A stretch of 64,000 nt of DNA from assembly GCA_029858505.1 (NCBI GenBank), contig JAOUEW010000001.1, positions 124,001 to 188,000 of the forward strand, in the 5' to 3' direction. The position numbers and the translations under genes were made by a program. The stretch comes from Deltaproteobacteria bacterium (GTDB taxonomy: Bacteria; SAR324; JACQKK01). The notes beneath the pieces were generated by a model, which was not told the origin of the DNA, made no database searches, and saw only the letters and a program-made list of their open reading frames with translations. This document shows, in pieces, positions 46,599 through 54,382 of the stretch (within the stretch, counting starts at the first letter, position 1; every line of letters begins with the position of its first letter).

Positions 46599-46697
46599 AT
46601 GTGGGACCTGGAGCGGCTACAAATTTTGCGGGAAATGACCGGGGGGAAACGGGGAAAGTTGTACGTGTTTGATGGGTATTTGAAGCTGTTTAAGTAA
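46599..46697 (+). CDS. Very short open frame, possible gene remnant
   Basis: An ATG opens 32 codons (MWDLERLQILREMTGGKRGK and on, ending GYLKLFK). The composition looks protein-like, but the frame is too short to assign and there is no clear ribosome binding site. It may be the tail of a lost gene. Confidence 0.2.
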   Translation: MWDLERLQILREMTGGKRGKLYVFDGYLKLFK

Positions 46698-46752
46698 ATG
46701 GGCTGTAACAGGGGATAACAAGAGGATTGGGGATTGGCTTGGAAAACCAGAG

Positions 46753-46834
46753 TGCCGACGGGGAGACTCGAACTCCCAAGGGTTTCCCCACTACCACCTC
46801 AAGGTAGCGTGTCTGCCAGTTTCACCACGTCGGC
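46753..46834 (-). tRNA. tRNA-Leu (GAG)
   Basis: The acceptor is GCCGACG paired with CGTCGGC. The anticodon stem-loop is CTACC-TTGAGGT-GGTAG with anticodon GAG, a class II variable arm (GTGGGGAAACCC) follows, and the T arm is GGGAG-TTCGAGT-CTCCC. The length is 82 nt and CCA is not encoded. Confidence 0.94.
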
Positions 46835-46892
46835 CGAATAGAAACCAATGTAACGTGGAACCGCGGGGTGAACAAGTCCCCGGGGTAAGGGG

Positions 46893-47780
46893 CTATTCCA
46901 TCTGCCGCAGGCGCACCAGCAGGGGCTGCCAGTCGAGGGGCTGGGGGGGGTGGTCTGGCTGCTGGCCGGTTTGTTCATCCACCCGCCGCCGCAGGTTGAT
47001 GCCCATTTTCCGCAGCAAATCTACTCCCTGCAGCAAAATTTGGGTTTTTTCCCGGTCTAGCAAGGCCCGGCCTTTGCGGGCGCTGTCCAGCATGGATTCC
47101 ATGGCGTGGGAGATGTCACGGATTTCCACCAGCCCCAAAAAGGCCGAGTTCCCCTTCAGGGTGTGAACGGTGCGGAACAATTCGTTCAGGGGCTCTTGGG
47201 CCGTCAGGTGTTGCTCCAGGGCCAGCACGGCTTGTTCGGCTTTGTATAAATGCTCGGGCAGTTCTTCCAAAAAGAAGCGGGCCATTTCTTCGTCGAGAGG
47301 AAAGCCGGGGGTGCCTATATAAGCAAAGGTGGCGTTGTTTTCAGGCTCGCGGCGGGCAGGGCCCTTGGTTTGGGGTGCCTCAGGGGCGGGTGGCTCGGCG
47401 GGTTCAGTGGGCTTGTTCATGAGGGCCGATTCCCTGGCCCAGTGGACTTCCAGTTCCTCCAGCAGTCCTTCAATTTCGCTTCGGCAAGAAGAAAACGGCT
47501 TCATGCCCGCCTGAATTTCCCCCAGCAGAATGCCCAGCCGGCTGACGGTGAGGCTGGTTTGTTCCGCTCCCAAATGGTTGCCCACATACATAAACCGCTC
47601 TACCCCCAGCAGGGCTTGCTCCATGAGTTCTGGGTGCGGTTGGTTCGATTTAAGCAGGCGTTTGATTTGGTGGGAAAAGATTCCCTTGACCCGAGGTCCC
47701 CAAAACAATACCCGGTATCCTCGTTCAGACCCTGGTTGTTTGGGTTTGTTCCCCACGTTTCTACCCGCGTTTTTTTTCAT
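46893..47780 (-). CDS. Hpt-domain phosphotransfer protein
   Basis: This is a 295-residue protein with a histidine phosphotransfer domain in the C-terminal half. The phospho-acceptor motif is FRTVHTLKGNSAFLGL, followed by the helix HAMESMLDSARKG, as in CheA P1 domains. The N-terminal 120 residues form another helical bundle without a clear motif. A proline-rich linker joins them (TEPAEPPAPEAPQTKG). No kinase domain is present, so it must relay phosphate from a partner encoded elsewhere. The hybrid REC-kinase at 50295 and the CheY at 35498 are possible partners. Confidence 0.88.
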   Translation of the reverse strand: MKKNAGRNVGNKPKQPGSERGYRVLFWGPRVKGIFSHQIKRLLKSNQPHPELMEQALLGVERFMYVGNHLGAEQTSLTVSRLGILLGEIQAGMKPFSSCRSEIEGLLEELEVHWARESALMNKPTEPAEPPAPEAPQTKGPARREPENNATFAYIGTPGFPLDEEMARFFLEELPEHLYKAEQAVLALEQHLTAQEPLNELFRTVHTLKGNSAFLGLVEIRDISHAMESMLDSARKGRALLDREKTQILLQGVDLLRKMGINLRRRVDEQTGQQPDHPPQPLDWQPLLVRLRQME

Positions 47781-47920
47781 GTGATGATCCCCAGGGATAC
47801 AACCAATTTTCCCCTGTGTAACGTTTCAAAACAAAGAATGATTCGGGCGCGGCAGATGAAGCGGTGAATGGATAGAAATCCCGTCCCGGCAGACACCCGA
47901 TAGAACCTTGGGAGAATACC

Positions 47921-48172
47921 ATGGCCACGACACCCCATTCAGGCTCTGGGTGGTTTACCCCCACCCCAGCCTCCACAACCCATTCAGCTGGTTACGGCTT
48001 GAATCCCCCGGGAGCTGCGAAACCGGCTCCCGCTGGGTTTTTTAACCCTGCGAACCGGGCAGCAAGCCCCGTGTTGGAATCTCATTTAGTCCACAGGCTA
48101 TCGCTCTTCCAGGGAATGGCGCAAGTATGGCGATTTTTCTGGAAAATATCAAGAAAACACCCCATAATATGA
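47921..48172 (+). CDS. Uncertain small open frame
   Basis: This is an 83-codon frame with a reasonable GGGAGAATACC leader before its ATG. The product is low-complexity (PTPASTTHSAGYGLNPPGAA) and has no recognisable domain. A hairpin (gggagc 48010-48015 with gctccc 48026-48031, followed by gctgggtttttt) lies inside it. That would also fit a small RNA terminator or the 3' end of a non-coding transcript, so coding is doubtful. Confidence 0.28.
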   Translation: MATTPHSGSGWFTPTPASTTHSAGYGLNPPGAAKPAPAGFFNPANRAASPVLESHLVHRLSLFQGMAQVWRFFWKISRKHPII

Positions 48173-48400
48173 CAATCATGCGTTGTAAGTGCCGAAGTGC
48201 GTTTTCGGAGTTGCCGTCAACTTTCCGGTCCCCTGAACGGGCGGGTGGAGATCTTTCCGCATCATCAGGGTTTTTGCCGTGAAAAAGTGGCCAGGGAGAG
48301 CGGTAAGAGAGAAAAGAAAGAGAAGAGAGAGATGGGAAAGAGATGGCGGGGGGTGTGAGGTGATTTTAAAAATGGGGTCCCCCAAAAAGGAGTTTCGAGA

Positions 48401-48841
48401 ATGGGTAAAACAATCTACGAACCCGAAGCCTGGCCAAATTGGCAAGAGCTGGAGCGGCTGAAGGAAAAATACGATCAGCTCTTCTTTCAAGAAGAAGGGG
48501 CGGAACACCAACAACGCAACAGCGGGCGGCTGCAGGTGCCCCCAGGCAAACAGGTGTTTATTCACCGGGAACCAGAAGCGGTTCCCCTCCACGACATTTC
48601 CCTGGGGGGGCTCTCTTTTCTGTCGGATCATCCCATTCCGCCGGGCACGGCCATTCAGGTGAGCACCCTGGGCAGCATGGTGCTGCAAGCCCAGGTGGTG
48701 AACTGCGCCATGGAGGCGGCAGACGGTCCCCTGATGGAATGCCAATACCGGGTGCGGGCGCGGTTTAGCCAGGGGGTCAACGGGGTGCAGGCCTATTCTC
48801 TCATTCGAGAAGTGCTGGGTCCCGTGGACATTACCTCGTGA
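48401..48841 (+). CDS. PilZ-domain protein
   Basis: This 146-residue protein carries a cyclic-di-GMP-binding PilZ domain. The N-terminal RNSGR matches the RxxxR motif and HDISLGGLSF the (D/N)xSxxG motif. An upstream helix (WPNWQELERLKEKYDQLFF) precedes it. An AAGGAG ribosome binding site is present. The product could link cyclic-di-GMP to motility or envelope functions, though no target is adjacent. Confidence 0.88.
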   Translation: MGKTIYEPEAWPNWQELERLKEKYDQLFFQEEGAEHQQRNSGRLQVPPGKQVFIHREPEAVPLHDISLGGLSFLSDHPIPPGTAIQVSTLGSMVLQAQVVNCAMEAADGPLMECQYRVRARFSQGVNGVQAYSLIREVLGPVDITS

Positions 48842-48856
48842 ACATGACCTCGTAAA

Positions 48857-49237
48857 TCAGCGCCGGGCGTGCCAGCCCACACCTGCCAGGGTGAACCACC
48901 CCGCGATGAAGCAGGCCCCCCCCAGGGGGTTCAGGGGCGCCAAGCCGCTCCAGCCAGTAAACGCCATGACATACAGGCTGCCGGAAAATAGCACCAGCCC
49001 CCCGGCAAACAACCTGGCCGCCCAATTCGCCAGCCGCTCAGCGGTGGGCAGCAGGGTGCCGGTCAAGGCGGCGGCCCAAATGGCCAGGGTGTGCATCCAG
49101 TGATACCGCTGGGCGGTTTGAAACCATTCCCATTGCTCCAATGAGGCCCCGGACTTCAGTTGATGGGCCCCCAGGGCACCCAGCCCCACCGCCAGGGCCC
49201 CAGAAACCGCCGCTGGCGTCAGCCATTTTTTCAGCAT
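48857..49237 (-). CDS. DUF423 (YgdD-like) inner-membrane protein
   Basis: This is a 126-residue protein with four transmembrane helices. AVSGALAVGLGALGAHQLK at the start and YHWMHTLAIWAAAL, then GGLVLFSGSLYVMAF and PLGGACFIAGW are the DUF423 signature. A GGAGG element precedes the ATG at 49237. Its role is not established. It converges with the PilZ gene, with stops 16 bases apart. Confidence 0.92.
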   Translation of the reverse strand: MLKKWLTPAAVSGALAVGLGALGAHQLKSGASLEQWEWFQTAQRYHWMHTLAIWAAALTGTLLPTAERLANWAARLFAGGLVLFSGSLYVMAFTGWSGLAPLNPLGGACFIAGWFTLAGVGWHARR

Positions 49238-49324
49238 TTGAATCCTCCGCGTTTCAGGTATAACAGTACAAACAGCCATGAATGAGCAAAACTCTAAACC
49301 CCTCACCTTCCTTCCCCCGGTGTT

Positions 49325-50014
49325 ATGACCCCCCCCCAGGACAAGGACGAAGTGGCCGCCGCAAAGGCCAGCTTGGAACTTATGGTGATGGAAAACAAGC
49401 ACCTGGTGACCAAGTTTGGCGGGCTGCTGAGCGACCTGGAAGAAATGCAAAAACTTCCGGCCCCCCAGCGCCACGAAAAATTCAAAGCCTTGGAAAAAAC
49501 CGGGGCCTTTCAGTTCAAGGGGGTAGACATCCGCCACTTTAAGTCTGGCCAGGCCAACCAGCCCTTGCCGCCCTCGTTGTTTCTGGAGCGTACCCAGCGC
49601 CGCCTGCAAAACACCGCCCTGATCTTAAAAGAACTGGCCAGCCGGGGGGGCTTCGACCGCTCGGCGCAGCTGCAAGAAGCCATTGCCAAGCTGACCAGCC
49701 GGGTGGTGGACCCCGGCAGCCCCCGGGATGTGCAAGATTTTCGCAGCCAGGTGGTCAGCCTGCACGATGACGAACTGTTTAAGTCTTACCTGCAAGCCAA
49801 GAAAGACTTTATCAGCAAAGACCAAGAAATGCGCACCGAGGTGGAAATGCTGACCACCAAAGAAACCCTGGGCGACAATTTGGTGGCGCTGAAGGCCAAC
49901 GAATCCAGCCTGACCGACCTGAAAACCAAAATGGAGTCGGGAGAGGTGGCCCCCGCCGTGGTGATGGAACAGCTGGATCATTTAGATCCCGCCAAAGGCT
50001 TGGCCGGAAAGTAA
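49325..50014 (+). CDS. Hypothetical helical protein
   Basis: This 229-residue, strongly helical, charged, cytoplasmic protein has no family that I recognise. It is rich in lysine, leucine and glutamine, with possible coiled-coil segments (EVAAAKASLELMVMENKHLV; ERTQRRLQNTALILKELASR). It is in the midst of signalling genes (Hpt, PilZ, REC-kinase), which may hint at a role in signal transduction. The ATG at 49325 has no strong ribosome binding site. Confidence 0.65.
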   Translation: MTPPQDKDEVAAAKASLELMVMENKHLVTKFGGLLSDLEEMQKLPAPQRHEKFKALEKTGAFQFKGVDIRHFKSGQANQPLPPSLFLERTQRRLQNTALILKELASRGGFDRSAQLQEAIAKLTSRVVDPGSPRDVQDFRSQVVSLHDDELFKSYLQAKKDFISKDQEMRTEVEMLTTKETLGDNLVALKANESSLTDLKTKMESGEVAPAVVMEQLDHLDPAKGLAGK

Positions 50015-50294
50015 ACCCGGAAAGTAAGCGGGGGAGGCGCACGGGGGGTGCTAGGATTTTGGGGGGAGATAGAAATCACGGAGCGCGGGGGAATACCCTG
50101 TGGGGGGTGACTCCGGAACTTCCTCGCTCGTTCTTTCGTTTCAATTCCAGGTTTTGTGGCTTCGATCTCGTTTTTGCTTGGGGTTCACGGTCCAAAGCCG
50201 GTGCCATACGCCTGTGTTTGCTCGCCCTGCTTTCAAGGTTTTCGTTGGATTTATTCCCCCGTTATTCACCCGCTCTCCCCTACGACCCGTGCCC

Positions 50295-51353
50295 ATGAAC
50301 AACGCTCTGATTCTGGTGGTGGAAGATTCCGCGCTGATCCGGAAGAAGACCACCGGTCTGCTCACGGGTGCCGGGTTCCAGGTGGTGGAAGCCGCCGATG
50401 GAGAGGAAGCACTGCTGAAGGTGCGGGAGACCCGCCCCAAGTTGGTGCTGCTGGACCTGATTATGCCCCGCCTGGGGGGCATGGAGGTAATGCGCGTTCT
50501 GCGGGACTCTCCCCAAACCCGCACCCTGCCGGTGGTGCTGGTGAGCGCCCTGGAAGACAAGCCCACCCGGCTGGAGGGCCTGGAGCGGGGCGCCGACGCG
50601 TACCTCACCAAACCCTACGACAACGATGAACTGCTGGCCCTGGTGCATAACCTGACCAGCAAACGGCTGGAACTGGAAAACCTGGACTCCCTGCGGGAAG
50701 AGCGCCTGCACATGGAGGTGCACGACTTGAAGAACCCCCTGGGGAACATCATCACCACCTGCGAGCTGCTGCTGAACTTTCCGCTGGAGGAAAAAGAGCG
50801 GCGGGAGTTGATTGAGGGCATTGCCCGCAGCGCCAAAGCCACCCTGGGCATGGTGATGAACCACCTGCAGGTGGGGGGGCTAGAGTCGGGCCAGTTTCAC
50901 GTGACCCCGTCTCCCCTGAACCCGGCGGAGGCGGTGCTGTCGGCGCTGAACCAAGTTAGTTGGCTGGCGGGAGAAAAAAAAGTGGCCCTTACCGCCAACC
51001 TGCCCCCCGATGCCCTGCCTCTTACCGCCGACCGGGAGATTCTCATCCGGGTGCTGGTGAATCTCGCGGAAAACGCGGTGAAAAACACCCCGGCGGGGGG
51101 CTCGGTGGTGCTGGGGTTGGTGAAAGAAACCGGGGGCCTGCGGTTTTTGGTGAAAGATACCGGCCGGGGCATTCCGCCAGAATTTCTTCCCCGGGTGTTT
51201 GAAAAATTTGCCCGGCAATCTTCCAGCGGCTCTCACTCCACCGGGCTGGGGTTGACCTTTTGCAAACTGGCGGTGGAAGCCCACGGCGGCAGCGTGGCGG
51301 TGGAAAGCGAGCCGGGGAAAGGCTCGTTGTTTTCGTTTGTTATCCCCAGTTAG
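50295..51353 (+). CDS. Hybrid receiver-histidine kinase
   Basis: This 352-residue protein places a receiver domain before a kinase. In the receiver, D11 (VVEDSA), phospho-acceptor D54 (VLLDLIMPRLGG), S84 and K106 (LTKPYD) are present. The kinase has an H-box (MEVHDLKNPLGN, H143), N-box (LVNLAENAVKNTP), G1 (VKDTGRGIP), F and G2 (STGLGLTFCKLA). There is no transmembrane segment, so it is cytosolic. The stop lies 4 bases into the convergent dapF-like gene. Confidence 0.92.
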   Translation: MNNALILVVEDSALIRKKTTGLLTGAGFQVVEAADGEEALLKVRETRPKLVLLDLIMPRLGGMEVMRVLRDSPQTRTLPVVLVSALEDKPTRLEGLERGADAYLTKPYDNDELLALVHNLTSKRLELENLDSLREERLHMEVHDLKNPLGNIITTCELLLNFPLEEKERRELIEGIARSAKATLGMVMNHLQVGGLESGQFHVTPSPLNPAEAVLSALNQVSWLAGEKKVALTANLPPDALPLTADREILIRVLVNLAENAVKNTPAGGSVVLGLVKETGGLRFLVKDTGRGIPPEFLPRVFEKFARQSSSGSHSTGLGLTFCKLAVEAHGGSVAVESEPGKGSLFSFVIPS

Positions 51354-52261
51354 GCGTCTCGCAGTTTCTGTTGAAATTCCGGATGCAGTTCTCCCCGCAT
51401 TACCGGGGCCACGTCGCCCTCCTGTTCTACCTGAAAGTGTTCGTCGACCCTCACCACCAAAGACCCCCCGGCCATGGCTACCGTGACGGGGGATTGCACC
51501 AAACCCAGCCGCACGGCGGCGGCGGCGGCGGCACAACTGGAAGACCCCGATGCCGTGGTGTAGCCCGCTCCCCGCTCCCAAATTTCGATGCGAATGGCAT
51601 GGGGGCTGGTGATCTCCATGAACTGCACGTTGGCGCGGCGGGGGAACATGGGGTGGTTTTCCAGCGCCGGGCCCAGGGTTTGGGCCAGCCGGGGGGTGGG
51701 AAAGGCGTTCAACACCACGCAATGGGGGTTGCCCACCGAGGCGGCGCAAATGCGCAGGCGTTCGCCCTGCACGTCTACAATTTCATTGATGACCTCTCGG
51801 GCTGGGCCCGTCACGGGAATGTCGGTGCTGAGGAAGGAAACCCGCCCCATCTCCACGGCCACCCGTCCCCCGTTGTCGCTCAGCACCCGGGCTTGCACCT
51901 GCCCCCCCAGGGTGGCAATGGCGAAGGTTTTAGATTTCATCCGCCCGGTCTCCCATAAAAACCGGGTGAAGATGCGCAGACCGTTGCCGCTTTTTTCGGC
52001 CTCGGAGCCGTCTGGGTTGAAGATGCGCAGGGCGGGCACCCCTTGGCCCCGCCAGGGCTCCCAGCCGGTGACGGATTGCAACGGGCCCACCAGCACCCCG
52101 TCGCCCCCGGCCCCCTGGTGGCGCTGGCACAAGGCCTGAACCCCCGCCGGAGACAGGTGGGGGAGAGCCCCGCCGGGGATCACCAAGTAGTCGTTTCCCA
52201 GCCCGTGATATTTGTAAAAGGGCACCAGGCCAGGAGAGGGAGGCAGGGAGGATTCAGGCAT
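51350..52261 (-). CDS. DapF-family protein with both catalytic cysteines replaced
   Basis: This 303-residue protein matches diaminopimelate epimerase in fold and motifs. The first active-site loop is NPDGSEAEKSGNGLR (S91 in place of the catalytic Cys), and the second is ERGAGYTTASGSSSC (S238 in place of Cys). The surrounding family residues are retained (YHGLGNDYLVI, SVGNPHCVV). Epimerase activity of the two-cysteine type cannot be assumed, and another substrate or role is possible. It lies beside a signalling gene rather than lysine-pathway genes. Confidence 0.82.
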   Translation of the reverse strand: MPESSLPPSPGLVPFYKYHGLGNDYLVIPGGALPHLSPAGVQALCQRHQGAGGDGVLVGPLQSVTGWEPWRGQGVPALRIFNPDGSEAEKSGNGLRIFTRFLWETGRMKSKTFAIATLGGQVQARVLSDNGGRVAVEMGRVSFLSTDIPVTGPAREVINEIVDVQGERLRICAASVGNPHCVVLNAFPTPRLAQTLGPALENHPMFPRRANVQFMEITSPHAIRIEIWERGAGYTTASGSSSCAAAAAAVRLGLVQSPVTVAMAGGSLVVRVDEHFQVEQEGDVAPVMRGELHPEFQQKLRDA

Positions 52262-52324
52262 GGGGAAGTCCTTTGGGTAGATTGATTCTCAGAAATTAAA
52301 CAGTTGTGGTCACCGGTTTATCAA

Positions 52325-52500
52325 AGCACCTCACCCCGCCCGCTGGCGCGGGCCGCCCCTCTCCCGAAGAGAGGGGCAATGCTCGAAGCCATCGGTTATT
52401 CGAATCAGCCGTTCGGTTGATGAAAACTGAATGACTGCAAGCGAATAACTTTTCGGCTTCGTGTCATGCACTCAACAGCACCCCATACATTTCTATACTA
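52325..52500. repeat. Intergenic repeat, family A, degenerate inverted copy
   Basis: This copy contains gcccgc-tgg-gcgggc hairpin 2, hairpin 1 (cccctctcc and gagagggg), tcgaagccatcggttattcg and a distal cggcttcgtg with ccagcaccc-like tail. It fills the space between the dapF-like gene and comEC. Confidence 0.65.
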
Positions 52501-54201
52501 TCATGAATGTTTGGGTTTTCTGGCCAGCCAGGCCAGCCCCACCAGCAGCAGAGCATAATACAACACCCAGCCCCGGCTGCTCCAATCCAAATGCACGGGC
52601 ACTTGCCCATCATATAGGTGGGCCACCCAGGCGGCGGCCCGGGCCCAAAACCGATAGCCCTGCTCCACCAGGGCATAGGCCCAGGCTTCCCAAAACCAGC
52701 CGGGGGGCTGACCCAGCAGGGGCAGGCTGGCCCCCATGGCCGCCAACCCCACCGGCAGCATCACCAACTCCATGGGGGGCACCAGCACCAAGTTGCCCAA
52801 AAACACCAGCAGCGAAACCTGCCCAAACACCGCCGCCGACAGGGGCCACAGCCCCAGGGTTACCACCCCGGTGACCCACAAGTTCAGCGCCACGGCCCGC
52901 CATGCCCACCCCCAGGCGAGCCAGGGCCCCCTGGGCACCAGCCCCCTGGCCGCCGCCAAGGCCGCCAGCACAAAATAATACGCCAGGAAGGATAACTGGA
53001 ACGACAGGTCGTAGGCCAGGGTGGGGTCTGGCAGCAACATGGCCCCCGCGGCCAAGGCCACCACGGCAGGCCCCGCCGGCCGCACCCCCGCCATGGCTGC
53101 CCCCGACACCAGGGTGACCATCACCACCGCCCGGGCCGCCGGGGGCATGAACCCAATGAGGGCCAGATACCCCCACAGCAACACCAAGGCGCCTGCCCGG
53201 GCGGGGTTCAACCCCCAGCCCCCCCGCTGGCCCCCCCAGGCTCCCCCCAGGCCTTGGGCCAGCCGCCCCGCCGCCAGAAACAACCCATACAGCAGGGCCA
53301 TGTTCAACCCGGAGATGGCGAACAGATGAGACACCCCCGCCAGCCGAAAATCTTGGGCCACCCGGCGGGCTTCGGGAGAATCGGTCTCTCGCAGGCCCAG
53401 CATGGTGGGCAGATACACCGCCAGGGCCTCTCGGTCCAGGTAATAGGCCGCCCGGTCCCGCAGTTCCAGCCGCCAGCGCTCCGCCGCCCACAGGGGGGGC
53501 TCTGGGGCATACATATCGCCCTCTGCCAGGGTCACCACCAGCCGCCCCTGGTGCCAGCCGGTGTGCGCCAACCGCCCAGCGGCCATCACCTCTCGGCCCA
53601 CCGCCCACCAGGGCACGCTCTTTCGGGACGAATCCCCCAGGGTGATTTCTACCTCCACCTCCGCCAGCGTCTGGGAGGGGGGATTCGATGGGGTGATAGA
53701 AAAGGATGGCTGAGAAAAAGAGTGCTGAGAAGATATCGCTGGCGAGGCTTGAGGGGATTCTGCCAGGCGAGACAGCCGGGCTTGACCCAACAGGTAGCGA
53801 ACCCCCCCAGCCACCCGCTGCTGACCCCGCACCACGCCTTCCACCCGCACCCCGCCGCCGGGGCTGGGCAACAGGGCCAGGGTTTGGGGCAGCTGCCAGC
53901 CAAAGTGAAACCCCAGGGGAACAAGAAGCAGCAAGTAAGCCCCGGCGGCAGCCCCCAGGCCCCGGCTCCACAGCCAAGCCGCCCAGGTTAGCCCCAGCCC
54001 GGCCAAGGCGGGCAGACCCCAGCTCATCTCTCCCGATAGCCCCCAGGCCCCCAACCCCAGGGCCGCCAGCCCAAAGGGCCACATACGGGGGGAAACCCCC
54101 GAACGCCAAGCCAAAACCACAGACCGAAACCTAGAAAGAAAAGAAGGGGAGGGAGGGGGAGAACCAGGGGTAGAAGGGGGGGGAGAAAAGAAGAGACCCA
54201 C
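52501..54201 (-). CDS. comEC: ComEC/Rec2 competence channel, lacking the metallo-beta-lactamase domain
   Basis: This 566-residue polytopic membrane protein corresponds to the ComEC channel that passes single-stranded DNA into the cytoplasm. The conserved Competence domain starts at GVSHLFAISGLNMALLYG and continues with PAARAVVMVTLVS and DLSFQLSFLAYY. About ten hydrophobic segments are seen. The C-terminal beta-lactamase-like nuclease domain is absent, and the gene stops after the last helix (LLLVGLAWLARKPKHS). The first 25 codons (GTG start) are proline/serine-rich, within a homopurine tract, so the true start may be further in. Confidence 0.85.
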   Translation of the reverse strand: MGLFFSPPPSTPGSPPPSPSFLSRFRSVVLAWRSGVSPRMWPFGLAALGLGAWGLSGEMSWGLPALAGLGLTWAAWLWSRGLGAAAGAYLLLLVPLGFHFGWQLPQTLALLPSPGGGVRVEGVVRGQQRVAGGVRYLLGQARLSRLAESPQASPAISSQHSFSQPSFSITPSNPPSQTLAEVEVEITLGDSSRKSVPWWAVGREVMAAGRLAHTGWHQGRLVVTLAEGDMYAPEPPLWAAERWRLELRDRAAYYLDREALAVYLPTMLGLRETDSPEARRVAQDFRLAGVSHLFAISGLNMALLYGLFLAAGRLAQGLGGAWGGQRGGWGLNPARAGALVLLWGYLALIGFMPPAARAVVMVTLVSGAAMAGVRPAGPAVVALAAGAMLLPDPTLAYDLSFQLSFLAYYFVLAALAAARGLVPRGPWLAWGWAWRAVALNLWVTGVVTLGLWPLSAAVFGQVSLLVFLGNLVLVPPMELVMLPVGLAAMGASLPLLGQPPGWFWEAWAYALVEQGYRFWARAAAWVAHLYDGQVPVHLDWSSRGWVLYYALLLVGLAWLARKPKHS

Positions 54202-54382
54202 GGCGCACCCGCCAAGAAAGGAAGAAACAAAGAACCCACCGGTTGATCTCTCCGTTCATACCCGGTTTCAGGCCCCCCTGGCCAGCCCCACCCTGGGGGA
54301 CGCCATTCCCATTTTAATTGCGTTCCATGGTAGGTTGAACCAGAAGAGAACCGTAAACCGTGAACCGGGATGGTGGAACCCC

